A stretch of DNA of 64,000 bases from the NCBI RefSeq assembly GCF_003201875.1, contig NZ_QJKD01000001.1:310001-374000 (forward strand), given 5' to 3'. The notes beneath the pieces were generated by a model. It was not told the DNA's origin. It worked only from the letters and a program-made list of their open reading frames with translations, and did no database searches. Both the position numbers and the translations under genes were made by a program. Positions 41,439 to 50,437 of this stretch are shown in pieces (the stretch's first letter is position 1; the number at the start of each line of letters is the position of its first letter). The stretch is from Hungatella effluvii. Lineage in GTDB: Bacteria; Bacillota; Clostridia; Lachnospirales; Lachnospiraceae.

Positions 41439-41492
41439 ACGCAAACGTTTGACCATTCACCTATGGCATTTTGTCCATTTTTCGTGTATACT
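41439..41492 (+). promoter_or_regulatory. Promoter with upstream LacI-type site for the LacI gene
   Basis: ACGCAAACGTTTGA (41439-41452) is followed 34 bases later by TATACT (41487-41492), with TTCGTG before it. An alternative core is TTGTCC (41471-41476) with TATGAT (41493-41498). The two LacI-type sites in this divergent region point away from each other, each towards its own gene, 36 bp between centres. Confidence 0.75.
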
Positions 41493-41549
41493 TATGATAA
41501 ACTGGCATAAATAATAAGGATGTTAAACTCAAGTAAAGGGGGCTGGTTT

Positions 41550-42596
41550 ATGACACTGAAAGAAATCGCCAAAGAAGCCGGCGTATCCATCTCCACGGTT
41601 TCCCGAGTCATCAATAAAAACAGCACAAATGCGGCCAGCAAAGAGGTGCAGGACCGGATCTGGGAGATTGTGAGGCGCACGGGATATACGCCCAACAGCA
41701 CGGCCCGCGATTTGAAGATGGGAGGCTCCGATTCTCCCGAACCGCTCTCCCGCTCGATTGCCTGTCTCTTTGCCCGGACAGAGGATTCTAAATCGGATCT
41801 TTTTTTCTCCACGCTGGCACGAAGTATTGAACAGGAGGCGTTTAAGCATAATTATGTGCTCAAGTATTCCTTTACTGCCATTGACATCCATCATCCCAAC
41901 ACCTTCCGTCTCATTACGGACAACCATGTGGACGGCGTTGTCGTGCTGGGACGGTGCGATAAACAGACGCTCAGTTTTTTAAAGAAGTATTTTAACTGCG
42001 TCGCCTATACCGGTTTGAATATTCTGGATGCAAAGTACGACCAGGTCATCAGTGACGGCTACCAGGCCTCGCTGACCGCTATGAACCACCTTATGAGCCT
42101 TGGCCACACGCGAATCGGATATATCGGGGAGACCAGGGATGAGGACCGCTACACCGGATACTGCACCGCGCTGAACACAGGCGGCATTCCCTTGAAGAAG
42201 GAATACGTAGCAGATGTCCCTCTGTCATCGGAAGGCGGCTACCGCGGCGCCAGACAGCTGATTGACCGGGGCGCTGATGTCTCCGCCCTCTTCTGCGGCA
42301 ATGATGTGACAGCCATCGGAGCCATGAGAGCCATACAGGAAACTGGATGCCGGATTCCGGAGGATGTCTCCATCATCAGCATTGATGATATCGATACGGC
42401 CCAGTATCTCTCCCCCATGCTGACCACCATTCACATGCCGGTGGAGGAGATGGGACAGATGACGGCGAAAATCCTGATTGACCGCATCGAGGGCGGCCAC
42501 CGCCTTCCGATCCGCATGAACCTGCCCTATTACCTGGCCAGCCGCGAAAGCTGCGGTCAGTACCATCCTTCCAGAAACTTAGCAAAATCAAAATAA
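41550..42596 (+). CDS. LacI-family transcriptional regulator
   Basis: The 348-residue protein starts MTLKEIAKEAGVSISTVSRV, a textbook LacI helix-turn-helix, with the hinge helix near NSTARDLKMGG and a periplasmic-binding-protein-like sensor domain (VDGVVVLGRCD, SDGYQASLTAMNHLMSLGH, ALFCGNDVTAIGAMRA, LTTIHMPVEEMGQMTAKILIDRI). ATG 41550 follows AAAGGGGG; the ATG at 41520 lacks a site. The palindrome CAAACGTTTG next to it occurs in both promoters of this region and again upstream of the kinase-nagA operon 32 kb away, so this is the likely regulator of all three. The sites lie upstream of the core promoters, which points to activation. Confidence 0.93.
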   Translation: MTLKEIAKEAGVSISTVSRVINKNSTNAASKEVQDRIWEIVRRTGYTPNSTARDLKMGGSDSPEPLSRSIACLFARTEDSKSDLFFSTLARSIEQEAFKHNYVLKYSFTAIDIHHPNTFRLITDNHVDGVVVLGRCDKQTLSFLKKYFNCVAYTGLNILDAKYDQVISDGYQASLTAMNHLMSLGHTRIGYIGETRDEDRYTGYCTALNTGGIPLKKEYVADVPLSSEGGYRGARQLIDRGADVSALFCGNDVTAIGAMRAIQETGCRIPEDVSIISIDDIDTAQYLSPMLTTIHMPVEEMGQMTAKILIDRIEGGHRLPIRMNLPYYLASRESCGQYHPSRNLAKSK

Positions 42597-42625
42597 TTAA
42601 TTATAGAAGAAAAGAGGTAAATTTT

Positions 42626-43507
42626 ATGCTCGTAACGATCTTTGATTCCAACGGATCTGCTGTCATCGACAGCATCGGCGCCCAGTTAATCTCCTATAAG
42701 GACAGTACCGGAAAAGAATACATCTGGCAGAGAGACCCGAAATTCTGGAACCGCTGTTCCCCGCTGTTGTTTCCCATCGTAGGAAACTGCCGGAACAACA
42801 AGACCATCATCGAGGGGGAGACTTACCATATCGAAAAACACGGCTTCTGCCGCGATGTCGATTTCCAGGTCACCAGACAGTCCGATACCATGGTTACCTT
42901 TGAGATTCACGATACGGAAGAGACGAAAGCCATTTATCCATACTCCTTCTGCCTCTCCTTAACTTATGTCATTGAGAACGGCATGCTTTCCATGGAATAC
43001 TGCGTAGCCAACACCGATGACAGAACCATCTACTACTGCCTCGGCGCTCATCCCGGATTTAACTGTCCGATGGAGGAAGGCGCTTCCTTCACCGATTACG
43101 AACTGGAATTCGAAGAGGACGAGACCGCATCCAGCATGGTCTACGATCTGGAACATTTACAGTTTGACCCCTCCCACAGAGTTCCCCGTCTCGATCACAG
43201 CCGCAGGCTGCCGCTCACAAGGGAGCTGTTCAAGGATGACGCTGTATACTTTGACGACTTAAACTCAAGGAAAGTATCCATCATCAATAAGAATACGGGA
43301 CACGGAATTGAGGTGGGATTCCCTGGCTTCGAAACAGTCGCATTCTGGACCCCTTACCCGGCAGAAGCCCCATTCCTGTGCGTGGAGCCATGGAACGGTT
43401 CCGGTATTTACGCAACGGAAGATGATGAATTCGTCCATAAGAATCATGTACAGAAGCTGGAAACAGGGAAAAGCAAAACTTACGGTCTTACCATGAGGAT
43501 TATCTGA
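42626..43507 (+). CDS. Aldose 1-epimerase family protein (LacX-like)
   Basis: This 293-residue beta-sandwich protein resembles galactose mutarotase homologs of the LacX/YeaD group: IDSIGAQLISYKDSTGKEYIWQ, EKHGFCRDVDFQV (catalytic-type His), YCLGAHPGFNCP (second His) and ETVAFWTPYPAEAPFLCVEPW (Glu). Such proteins interconvert sugar or sugar-phosphate anomers. AAAGAGGTA precedes the ATG. It follows the LacI gene by 29 bp and is probably cotranscribed; a strong bidirectional terminator follows. Confidence 0.88.
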   Translation: MLVTIFDSNGSAVIDSIGAQLISYKDSTGKEYIWQRDPKFWNRCSPLLFPIVGNCRNNKTIIEGETYHIEKHGFCRDVDFQVTRQSDTMVTFEIHDTEETKAIYPYSFCLSLTYVIENGMLSMEYCVANTDDRTIYYCLGAHPGFNCPMEEGASFTDYELEFEEDETASSMVYDLEHLQFDPSHRVPRLDHSRRLPLTRELFKDDAVYFDDLNSRKVSIINKNTGHGIEVGFPGFETVAFWTPYPAEAPFLCVEPWNGSGIYATEDDEFVHKNHVQKLETGKSKTYGLTMRII

Positions 43508-43547
43508 TTGGAATGGTCCAGATAATTCAGGAAAACAGATAAAAACA

Positions 43548-43597
43548 AATAATCGGGAGGAGACAGCCTTTTCTTTCACTGTCTCCTCCCGATTATT
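43548..43597. terminator. Bidirectional terminator
   Basis: A perfect 19-bp stem (43548-43566 with 43579-43597, core CGGGAGGAGACAG) is followed on the plus strand by CCGTTTTTTCT. The convergent LytTR gene ends just beyond it. Confidence 0.9.
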
Positions 43598-43609
43598 CCG
43601 TTTTTTCTA

Positions 43610-44230
43610 TCACACAACGCTGAAATTTTCCTGGGTAAACTGCCTGTATTTCTCCATAAATAATTTTCTGCGGCTGCTGCTGAGATAAAGCTTCTCGCCG
43701 TTTGCCATATGAATCTCATCCCCCTCCATGCTGCTTATCTGCAGCATATTAATCAGGTTATACTGATTAATGCGTGCAAAATGGTAATTGGAGAGCCTCT
43801 GCTCTTCGACATCCAGCCTGGCCTTAACCCGTATCTTTTTCTTTCCAAGCACCACGCTGGTCTTCCTGTCATAGGATTCCAGAAAGCAGATATCCTCCAT
43901 GTTGTAAACGATAGGCTGTCCATTAAATACCGCCGTATATTTTGCACGAGACAATTTCTTCCATTGGTCCTTACGTCCGCAAATATAGATAATTAAACTC
44001 TCCTTTTCCTTCTGCTTCAGCTGATCGAAATCGGATTCCTTTGTTGCCCCATCAGAATCTGTATAGACAAGGATTGCATGATACTTTTTTTCCTCCGCGG
44101 CATTTAGCAATTCTGCCATAGATAAAAAATAGTCTTCATTTAACAGAATCCCTCTTTTTTTCCATTTCTCAAAATATTCTCTTGCATTATCCAGCTGTGA
44201 CGTATTGCCTGCGTACACTGCTATCTTCAT
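43610..44230 (-). CDS. LytTR-domain DNA-binding protein with degenerate N-terminus
   Basis: The 206-residue protein has a C-terminal LytTR domain (about 108-198: YNMEDICFLESYDRKTSVVL, then FARINQYNLINMLQISSM and KLYLSSSRRKLFMEKYRQF). LytTR domains bind paired repeats upstream of target promoters. The N-terminal 100 residues are about the size of a receiver domain (AVYAGNTSQLDNAREYFEKW), but I see no clear phospho-acceptor Asp in the expected strand; AILVYTDSDG is the nearest. It may be unphosphorylated, or signal otherwise. No kinase is next to it. It is divergent from the 60-residue peptide gene at 44400. Confidence 0.8.
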   Translation of the reverse strand: MKIAVYAGNTSQLDNAREYFEKWKKRGILLNEDYFLSMAELLNAAEEKKYHAILVYTDSDGATKESDFDQLKQKEKESLIIYICGRKDQWKKLSRAKYTAVFNGQPIVYNMEDICFLESYDRKTSVVLGKKKIRVKARLDVEEQRLSNYHFARINQYNLINMLQISSMEGDEIHMANGEKLYLSSSRRKLFMEKYRQFTQENFSVV

Positions 44231-44399
44231 GCACGCTACCTCCGTAATTTCCTGATATCATATAATTTTGAGATCTCATATTATATAACGTTTTTTTCTT
44301 CAGGCTGTGACGTGCAATGCAAGATATTCTGCAAGTTACGCATAAATATAACGAAACTCCTCACACTAACATCAGTTACTTTTGTGAAAGGAGATACCT

Positions 44400-44582
44400 A
44401 TGGAAAAAGATAAAAATGCAATCAGTCAGCCCGATGATTTCGATGTTGATATCCAGGCGTGTTCCACCATGGACTGCACCGGCCTTATCCCTGCCCTGCC
44501 TGAAACGGAGGCGGAAAAAGAAGCTTACGAAGACTTATACCCTTACATCACCCACGCAAAGAATACTGCGGAAGACAAATAA
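44400..44582 (+). CDS. Small acidic peptide with Cys-containing core, 60 residues
   Basis: The frame has AAAGGAGA just upstream and is followed by a strong terminator hairpin, so it is a real single-gene transcript. The sequence is acidic and has the core DVDIQACSTMDCTGLIPALP with two cysteines, followed by a Glu/Tyr-rich tail (EAEKEAYEDLYPY). There is no signal peptide or membrane span. I recall similar small hypothetical proteins in Lachnospiraceae but cannot name a function. A leader-core layout as in ribosomal peptides was considered; no modification enzyme is adjacent. It is divergent from the LytTR gene, which may control it. Confidence 0.75.
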   Translation: MEKDKNAISQPDDFDVDIQACSTMDCTGLIPALPETEAEKEAYEDLYPYITHAKNTAEDK

Positions 44583-44636
44583 AATGACCGGGAATGGCGA
44601 ACACAACCATTTTGTGTCCGACACTCCCGGTCATTT
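44582..44636 (+). terminator. Terminator after the small peptide gene
   Basis: AAATGACCGGGA (44582-44593) pairs with TCCCGGTCATTT (44625-44636), with an inner ACACAA/TTGTGT hairpin, and T residues follow. It starts at the stop codon. Confidence 0.85.
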
Positions 44637-44717
44637 TTCAGCGGACAGGAGACGTGGTTGACACGAAATATCAAACCTCCCGCTTTCTAGCATACATGAT
44701 AGCAAAAGTTGAATCTC

Positions 44718-45566
44718 TTACACTCCTGAATAAGCAGAGAAACCGCCGTCAACCGGAATAACCACGCCTGTGATGAAGCCGGCTGCCTCATTGTTTAACA
44801 GGAACAGAAGTGTTCCGTTTAATTCTTCTGCCTCGCCGAACCGTCCCATTGGAGTCGCTGCCAGAATCTTAGCAGTTCTCGCAGTAGCTGTTCCGTCCTC
44901 GTTAAAGAGAAGCTTTTCATTCTGCTTTGTCACAAAGAAGCCAGGCGCCATGGCATTTACACGGATGCCAGCCTTGGAGAAATGAACAGCCAGCCACTGG
45001 GTGAAGTTGCTCACAGCCGCCTTCGCGCCGCTGTAGGCCGGAATCTTCGTCAATGGGGTGAAGGCGTTCATGGAGGAAACGTTTAAGATGTTGCAGCCTT
45101 CTCTGCCGATCATGTCTTTTGCGAATATCTGTGTCGGAAGCAGGGTTCCCAGGAAGTTTAAGTTGAATACAAATTCCACGCCCTTCGGGTCTAAGTCGAA
45201 GAAGGATATGGTATCCGCCTCGATGTCGCCCATCTCAAAGTATTCCTTCGTCGTCTGTGCCTTCGGATTGTTGCCGCCTGCGCCGTTTACCAGAACGTCA
45301 CACGGACCTAACTCAGCCAGCACCTTTGCGTGAACCTCTTCCAGGCTCTCGCGCTCCAGAACGTTTGCCTTATATGCCTTTGCGGTATGGCCAGCTGCCA
45401 CGATGTCCTCTGCAACCTTGCCGGCCGCCTCTTCGTTCAAATCGAGAACCGCAACCTTTGCGCCCGCCTCAGCCAGTGTCTTGGCAAACATACCGCATAA
45501 AACTCCGCCTGCGCCTGTAACAACTGCAACTTTTCCTGTTAAATCCGTTCCAAATGATAATCCCAT
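44718..45566 (-). CDS. SDR oxidoreductase, probable D-mannonate oxidoreductase
   Basis: This 282-residue short-chain dehydrogenase has VAVVTGAGGVLCGMFA (NAD-binding loop), LVNGAGGNNPKA, a catalytic Ser in NVSSMNAF, and YSGAKAAVSNF with the Tyr-x-x-x-Lys pair. SDRs next to UxuA in Firmicutes (UxuB/YjmF type) reduce fructuronate to mannonate in glucuronate breakdown. The gene follows the uxuA-like gene on the same strand with a 92-bp gap. GAGGG precedes the ATG. Another sugar acid substrate is possible, but the pairing with UxuA makes this call likely. Confidence 0.88.
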   Translation of the reverse strand: MGLSFGTDLTGKVAVVTGAGGVLCGMFAKTLAEAGAKVAVLDLNEEAAGKVAEDIVAAGHTAKAYKANVLERESLEEVHAKVLAELGPCDVLVNGAGGNNPKAQTTKEYFEMGDIEADTISFFDLDPKGVEFVFNLNFLGTLLPTQIFAKDMIGREGCNILNVSSMNAFTPLTKIPAYSGAKAAVSNFTQWLAVHFSKAGIRVNAMAPGFFVTKQNEKLLFNEDGTATARTAKILAATPMGRFGEAEELNGTLLFLLNNEAAGFITGVVIPVDGGFSAYSGV

Positions 45567-45658
45567 AAGTCATTTCCCTCTTTCTATTTTAATAATCGTT
45601 GATTTACAAATCATTGATTTTCTGTCTCAAGATTTCTAATTTTGATTTTGTCTTACAT

Positions 45659-46714
45659 CTACCGGCTCATTTTGCCGATGGCTTCCCACAGTCCGTTTAA
45701 ATAGGTGGCGCCCAGCGCTCTGTCGTAGAGGCCGTATCCGGCTCGTCCTGTCTCGCCCCAGATCATGCGGCCATGATCCGGACGCATATATCCATCAAAG
45801 CCATTGTCATAAAGCGCCTTTAATATGGCAAACATATCAAGGGAACCGCAACTGGATAAGTGCGCTCTCTCCTCGAAGCCCTGGTTGTTGTCCAGAACCG
45901 CCACATTTCTCGCATGAACGAAGTGGATTCTTCCCATTGCCGCATATTTAGCCGCCATCTTTACCACGTCGTTCTTATTGGAGCAGCCCAGGGAACCGGT
46001 ACAGAGGGTGATGCCGTTGTGCTTATCGTCAACCAGCTTTAAGAAACGGTCTAAGTTCTCCTCGCAGGTGATGATTCTCGGAAGTCCGAAGATGCTCCAG
46101 CAGGGATCATCCTCGTGGATTGCCATGTTTACGTCACACTCCGCAGCTACCGGAATAATGGCTTCCAGAAAGTATTTTAAGTTGTTCCATAAGTCGTCTT
46201 CCGACATGGCGTTGTATTCGGATACCACCTTCTTTAAGCCGTCTCTTGTGTAGCTGGAATCCCAGCCGGGAAGTGTTAAATCGCTGTCGCTCTCAAGGGG
46301 GTTTACCTTATCTACCTGATCCTGATAATAGACCAGTGACGTGGAACCGTCCTCCAGCACATGGTCCAGCTGAGTTCTTGTCCAGTCAAAGACAGGCATG
46401 AAATTATAACAGATGCATTTGATTCCCGCTTTTGCAACGCGGCGGATATTCTCGCAGTAGTTGGTAATGTACTGGTCTCTCGTCGATTTGCCCAGCTTGA
46501 TGTCCTCGTGAACCGGAATGCTCTCGATCACCTCAAACGCAAGGCCCGCATCCTCGGTTTCTTTTTTAAGCTTTGCAATGCTTTCATTGCTCCATACCTC
46601 GCCGACCGGAACGTCATATACGGCCGTTACGATGGAATGCATGCCCGGGATCTGGCGAATCTGCTCCAGCGTTACCTTGTCATCGTCTCCGTACCATCTG
46701 AATGATAATTTCAT
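45659..46714 (-). CDS. uxuA: D-mannonate dehydratase
   Basis: The 351-residue product matches UxuA throughout: [67 protein letters not shown] and [12 protein letters not shown], including the His, Cys and Asp metal ligands. It dehydrates D-mannonate to 2-keto-3-deoxygluconate in the glucuronate pathway. AAGGAGG precedes the ATG. The SDR oxidoreductase is downstream; a divergent AraC regulator lies upstream. Kinase and aldolase for KDG are not in the window. Together with the GH105 locus downstream it supports use of uronic-acid glycans. Confidence 0.95.
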   Translation of the reverse strand: MKLSFRWYGDDDKVTLEQIRQIPGMHSIVTAVYDVPVGEVWSNESIAKLKKETEDAGLAFEVIESIPVHEDIKLGKSTRDQYITNYCENIRRVAKAGIKCICYNFMPVFDWTRTQLDHVLEDGSTSLVYYQDQVDKVNPLESDSDLTLPGWDSSYTRDGLKKVVSEYNAMSEDDLWNNLKYFLEAIIPVAAECDVNMAIHEDDPCWSIFGLPRIITCEENLDRFLKLVDDKHNGITLCTGSLGCSNKNDVVKMAAKYAAMGRIHFVHARNVAVLDNNQGFEERAHLSSCGSLDMFAILKALYDNGFDGYMRPDHGRMIWGETGRAGYGLYDRALGATYLNGLWEAIGKMSR

Positions 46715-46826
46715 GATAAACCTCCTTGAATATTAGCAATTTGTCTGCAGCCCATCATCTCGCTGCCTCATGACCTTAGTATAACAAAATCTGTTTTGAA
46801 TACCATGGATTTAGTTGCCGTTCACA

Positions 46827-46855
46827 TTGCAAAAGTTGCGGTTCTCTACTATACT
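46827..46855 (+). promoter_or_regulatory. Promoter of the AraC regulator gene
   Basis: TTGCAA (46827-46832), 17 bases and TATACT (46850-46855) lie about 45 bp before the start codon. On the opposite strand a TATACT without a good -35 faces uxuA, as expected of an activator-dependent promoter. Confidence 0.6.
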
Positions 46856-46901
46856 ATATATAACGTAACAGACTTCGCCCATTATCTTTGGAGGTTTTTA
46901 C

Positions 46902-47780
46902 ATGAAAAAAGAATTATCTACCGGTTTTAATACCAGACAATATATGAATTCCGGGGAATTTGAGGTATTTTTTTACAATGATATGGATCTGGATCATGTG
47001 GTAGATCATACCCATCCCTATTATGAGATCTATTTTTTCCTGAACGGAGACGTGACTTATGAGGTGGACGGGAACCGGTATGAGCTGCAGTACGGCGACT
47101 ATCTGATGATCCCCCCGGAGACGAGGCACCATCCCATCTTCCATTCCACCGGGCAGGACTACCGCAGGTTCGTGCTCTGGATCAGCCGCCCCTATTATGA
47201 GGCGCTGGCGGCCAGTTCCGTGGATTTTGCATACAGCTTCCTCCATGTGGCAGAAAAAAAGCAGTACCATTTCCGGACGGATTTTATCACTTTTCAGGAT
47301 CTCCAGGGACGCCTTCTGGACATGATCGAAGAGATGAGGGGAACCAGACCGTTTCGTGAGACATCAGCCCACTTGATGGTTTGTTCCTTCCTGCTTCATT
47401 TGAACCGGATTACCTACGACTTGCTCCACCAGGTTCCCGCAGTCTATGAAAATGTGCTCTATTTAAATGTCTGCGATTATATCAACAACCACCTGGACGA
47501 GGATCTGTCCCTGGACCACCTGGCGTCATTCTTCTATGCAAGCAAATACCATATTTCCCACGTATTCAAGGATAATATGGGAATCTCCCTGCATCAGTAC
47601 ATTTTAAAGAAACGTCTTCAGGCAAGCAAAAATGGAATCCTGTCAGGGATTCCATTTGGCGAGCTGTACCATCAGTACGGTTTCTCAGATTATACAAGCT
47701 TTTACCGGGCGTTTAAAAAGGAATTCGGTCTCTCACCGAAGGAATTCAGGGAGCAGAAGTCCCTTCCGGAGGGTTATTGA
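46902..47780 (+). CDS. AraC-family transcriptional regulator
   Basis: The 292-residue protein has an N-terminal cupin sensor domain (HTHPYYEIYFFLNGDVTYEV, GDYLMIPPETRHHPIF) and two C-terminal helix-turn-helix motifs (DLSLDHLASFFYASKYHISH and PFGELYHQYGFSDYTSFYRA, ending FKKEFGLSPKEFR). TTGGAGG precedes the ATG. It is divergent from uxuA and the SDR gene and is the likely sugar-acid-dependent activator of that operon. Confidence 0.92.
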   Translation: MKKELSTGFNTRQYMNSGEFEVFFYNDMDLDHVVDHTHPYYEIYFFLNGDVTYEVDGNRYELQYGDYLMIPPETRHHPIFHSTGQDYRRFVLWISRPYYEALAASSVDFAYSFLHVAEKKQYHFRTDFITFQDLQGRLLDMIEEMRGTRPFRETSAHLMVCSFLLHLNRITYDLLHQVPAVYENVLYLNVCDYINNHLDEDLSLDHLASFFYASKYHISHVFKDNMGISLHQYILKKRLQASKNGILSGIPFGELYHQYGFSDYTSFYRAFKKEFGLSPKEFREQKSLPEGY

Positions 47781-47879
47781 GCGTTGGCTGGCGATTCTGT
47801 ACCTGCCAATTCTGTGTCTGCCCAATCAGTGCCTGCCGCCCCTCTCCTGACAAAACGCTGCTTCCCCACAGCATCTCGC

Positions 47880-48305
47880 CTAACGGCTCTCCTTCTCCCA
47901 CCGGTTCCCGGCCCGGACATAGATCACACTGCTTCCATCCTTTTGTGTCAGCAGAACAGAAGTATCCTCCGTTCCCCAGCTGATGGAAGCCAGATCCCTG
48001 ACCAGATAAAGATCGGGGCACTGATAGATGGCGCCGCCGCTTTCTGCATCCTTTATAGTAAAGCCCGCGTAGACCTTTCCCAGCAGCGTCTTCGTCTCTG
48101 AGGTCAGCAGAAGTCCGTTTTTCTCCTCTGCCGTCGTCTCAAATTCTGTCGCCTCGCTGCTGCGGTACGTGTGGTATTCATCATAGACATTCATGCCAAT
48201 GATGACACCCGCCACAGCCAGAACCGCCGCCACAGCCAGTATAACCGGAAGCCGCTTCTTATGAACGGCCCCGTACGTTTTCACAACCTTTGATTTTTTG
48301 TTCAT
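47880..48305 (-). CDS. Membrane-anchored hypothetical protein, 141 residues
   Basis: No family is recognised. A basic N-terminus ([20 protein letters not shown]) is followed by one membrane span ([20 protein letters not shown]) and an outer domain with beta-strand character ([39 protein letters not shown]). It overlaps the azlD stop by 4 bp, so it is translationally coupled to azlCD and may be an accessory of that exporter. Its 3' end faces the AraC gene. Confidence 0.72.
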   Translation of the reverse strand: MNKKSKVVKTYGAVHKKRLPVILAVAAVLAVAGVIIGMNVYDEYHTYRSSEATEFETTAEEKNGLLLTSETKTLLGKVYAGFTIKDAESGGAIYQCPDLYLVRDLASISWGTEDTSVLLTQKDGSSVIYVRAGNRWEKESR

Positions 48306-48637
48306 CCGAACACTCCCTGTATAAGCACCATGTAGATCACGGTTCCCGCTCCGATGCTCAGAAGCGAATTGCCCTTCCAGACATGGAGAAGCACGATCGC
48401 CGCGACCGAAATTATCTCCGGCAGCGCATGCGGCCAGGAAATAAAATTAACGCCTTTTAAACAGTATACCACCAAAAGCCCGATTGTAGCATAGGGAAGT
48501 GTTGTTCCCAGAAAAGTAATATATCTGGGAGTCTTCTTTCCTGCCGGAAACAGAATAAAAGGAAGGAATCTTGTGAGCAGCGTGGCCGCCGCCATCACAG
48601 CTATAATCGTAATTCCCTGTACGGTATGTCCGCTCAT
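48302..48637 (-). CDS. azlD: Branched-chain amino acid exporter small subunit
   Basis: The 111-residue protein with about four hydrophobic segments ([53 protein letters not shown]) has the size and motifs of AzlD. AzlD pairs with AzlC in export of branched-chain amino acids and analogues. The start overlaps the azlC stop by 4 bp. Confidence 0.9.
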   Translation of the reverse strand: MSGHTVQGITIIAVMAAATLLTRFLPFILFPAGKKTPRYITFLGTTLPYATIGLLVVYCLKGVNFISWPHALPEIISVAAIVLLHVWKGNSLLSIGAGTVIYMVLIQGVFG

Positions 48638-49338
48638 GCCTCCATCTCCTTTCCACTCTTCTTATAATCCCATGTAATCGCAGCCAGAATCAGAATCATG
48701 GCCGGTATGATAAATGCGCTCTGTCCGAATATCACCACGCAGAGCGCCGAAGCCGCCACGCCGGTTAACGCGGCTTTATGTCCGTGCCCTGACTTCCACT
48801 GGTCAACAAATATGACGACAAACAATGCCGTTAAAGCGAAATCCAGCCCTGTGGTGTTAAACGTAATCAGACTCCCCAGCAGCACGCCGATGACGGTTCC
48901 CGCCACCCAGTAGCACTGGTCCAGGATAGAGATCCAGAAGCAGACCCAGTATCTCGGAATGCTCTTCGGCGGCTCCTCATGGCATACGATGGAAAATGTC
49001 TCATCCGTCAGTGCAAAGATCAGATACGGCTTTAATTTCCCCGCGTCACGATACTTGTCCAGCATGGAAAGGCCATAAAAGAGATGTCGGGCATTCAGCA
49101 TCAGGGACATTAAAAATGCATAAATGGGATTCACCATCGCCGTCAGAAATGTAATTCCCAGATACTGCAGGCTTCCCGCGTAGACAAACACGCTGATGGC
49201 GAGGGCCCACCAGATACCGAAACCGTTGATGTTCATTAAAATTCCATAGGCGGTTCCCAGCACAAGATATCCCGCCATCACCGGCACCGTCCTGGGAAAC
49301 GCGTACTTCAAAGCTCTTATTCTCTCTTGATTTTCCAT
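48634..49338 (-). CDS. azlC: Branched-chain amino acid exporter large subunit
   Basis: The 234-residue membrane protein has the AzlC signatures [27 protein letters not shown] and [13 protein letters not shown], and ends with hydrophobic segments. AGGTGAT precedes the ATG. It forms an operon with azlD and the 141-residue protein. It is divergent from the radical SAM gene, with 90 bp between starts. Confidence 0.92.
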   Translation of the reverse strand: MENQERIRALKYAFPRTVPVMAGYLVLGTAYGILMNINGFGIWWALAISVFVYAGSLQYLGITFLTAMVNPIYAFLMSLMLNARHLFYGLSMLDKYRDAGKLKPYLIFALTDETFSIVCHEEPPKSIPRYWVCFWISILDQCYWVAGTVIGVLLGSLITFNTTGLDFALTALFVVIFVDQWKSGHGHKAALTGVAASALCVVIFGQSAFIIPAMILILAAITWDYKKSGKEMEA

Positions 49339-49428
49339 GTGTTATCACCTGTTCACTTGCTTTTTTTATGTATATTGTTTACTATATTAATGTAGAAAAG
49401 TGATTTTGTCAAATACAGGAGGTTCACG

Positions 49429-50388
49429 ATGGATTTGATTTCCCAATATGATTCCTGCACGCTCTGTCCCAGGAGCTGTATGGTCGACCGCCGCACCGCT
49501 GGAGCGAAGGGCTTCTGCGGCTGCGGCGATACCGTCATGGTGGCCCGGGCGGCCCTTCACCAGTGGGAGGAGCCTTGGATCAGCGGAATCCACGGAAGCG
49601 GCACAGTATTTTTCACCGGATGTACCCTTCGCTGCTGCTTCTGCCAGAATTACCCCATCAGTCAGGAGGGACTGGGAAAGGAGATCACGGTCCGGCAGCT
49701 TGGCGATATCTTTCTTCGCCTTCAGGATGAAGGCGCTCACAATATCAATCTCGTCACCGCCACCCAGTATCTTCCCTCCGTCATCTCCGCCCTGGATCTC
49801 GTAAAGCCCAGGCTGTCCATCCCCATAGTCTATAACTGCGGCGGCTACGAACGGACAGAAGTGGTAAAAGCCCTTAAGGGCTACGTGGACATCTGGCTGC
49901 CCGATTTGAAATACTACAGTTCCCGGCTGTCCGCCCGCTACAGCAAGGCGCCGGACTACTTTGAAAAGGCATCGGCCGCCATTCTGCAGATGATCCGGCA
50001 GACCGGGACGCCCGAATTCACTTCCTGTCACGATCCGGAAAACCCCGATGCCCCCGCATACACGCTTATGAAAAAGGGCGTCATCATACGCCACATGGTG
50101 CTGCCCGGGGCGAAGGACGATTCCATGTTACTGCTGCACTGGATGAAGGAACATCTTCCGGAAGGGAAGTTCGATGTGAGCCTGATGAGCCAGTACACCC
50201 CATTTTATAAAAGCGGCGGTTTTCCGGAGATCAACCGCCGCATTACGTCGTATGAATACTATAAGGTAGTCGATACCGCCATTGAGCTGGGACTTGTCCA
50301 TGGTTTTATGCAGGAAAAAAGCAGCGCAAAAGAAGAATATACGCCGCCTTTTGATTTAGAAGGGTTGGAAAGTACGATAAATGTATGA
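49429..50388 (+). CDS. Radical SAM protein, PflX/YfmU-like
   Basis: This 319-residue protein has a radical SAM iron-sulfur motif CTLRCCFC (Cys at 3- and 2-residue spacing) near residue 64, and an N-terminal cysteine cluster (CTLCPRSCMVDRR and GFCGCG) that may bind a second cluster. It resembles the uncharacterised PflX group related to pyruvate formate-lyase activating enzymes. VYNCGGYERTEVVKALKG and LPDLKYYSSRLSARYSKAPDYF are typical of that group. AGGAGG precedes the ATG. No glycyl-radical enzyme is adjacent, so its partner is unknown. Confidence 0.88.
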   Translation: MDLISQYDSCTLCPRSCMVDRRTAGAKGFCGCGDTVMVARAALHQWEEPWISGIHGSGTVFFTGCTLRCCFCQNYPISQEGLGKEITVRQLGDIFLRLQDEGAHNINLVTATQYLPSVISALDLVKPRLSIPIVYNCGGYERTEVVKALKGYVDIWLPDLKYYSSRLSARYSKAPDYFEKASAAILQMIRQTGTPEFTSCHDPENPDAPAYTLMKKGVIIRHMVLPGAKDDSMLLLHWMKEHLPEGKFDVSLMSQYTPFYKSGGFPEINRRITSYEYYKVVDTAIELGLVHGFMQEKSSAKEEYTPPFDLEGLESTINV

Positions 50389-50437
50389 TATGATGGTAAT
50401 AATCCATAAAGTGTATGCTTCGGAAAGGACTGCCAAT

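Noticed and set aside
44255..44290. AT-rich dyad (ATATAAT and ATTATAT) between the LytTR and small peptide genes
   Set aside because: AT-rich dyads of this size are common by chance and no second copy was found; may simply be overlapping -10 elements.
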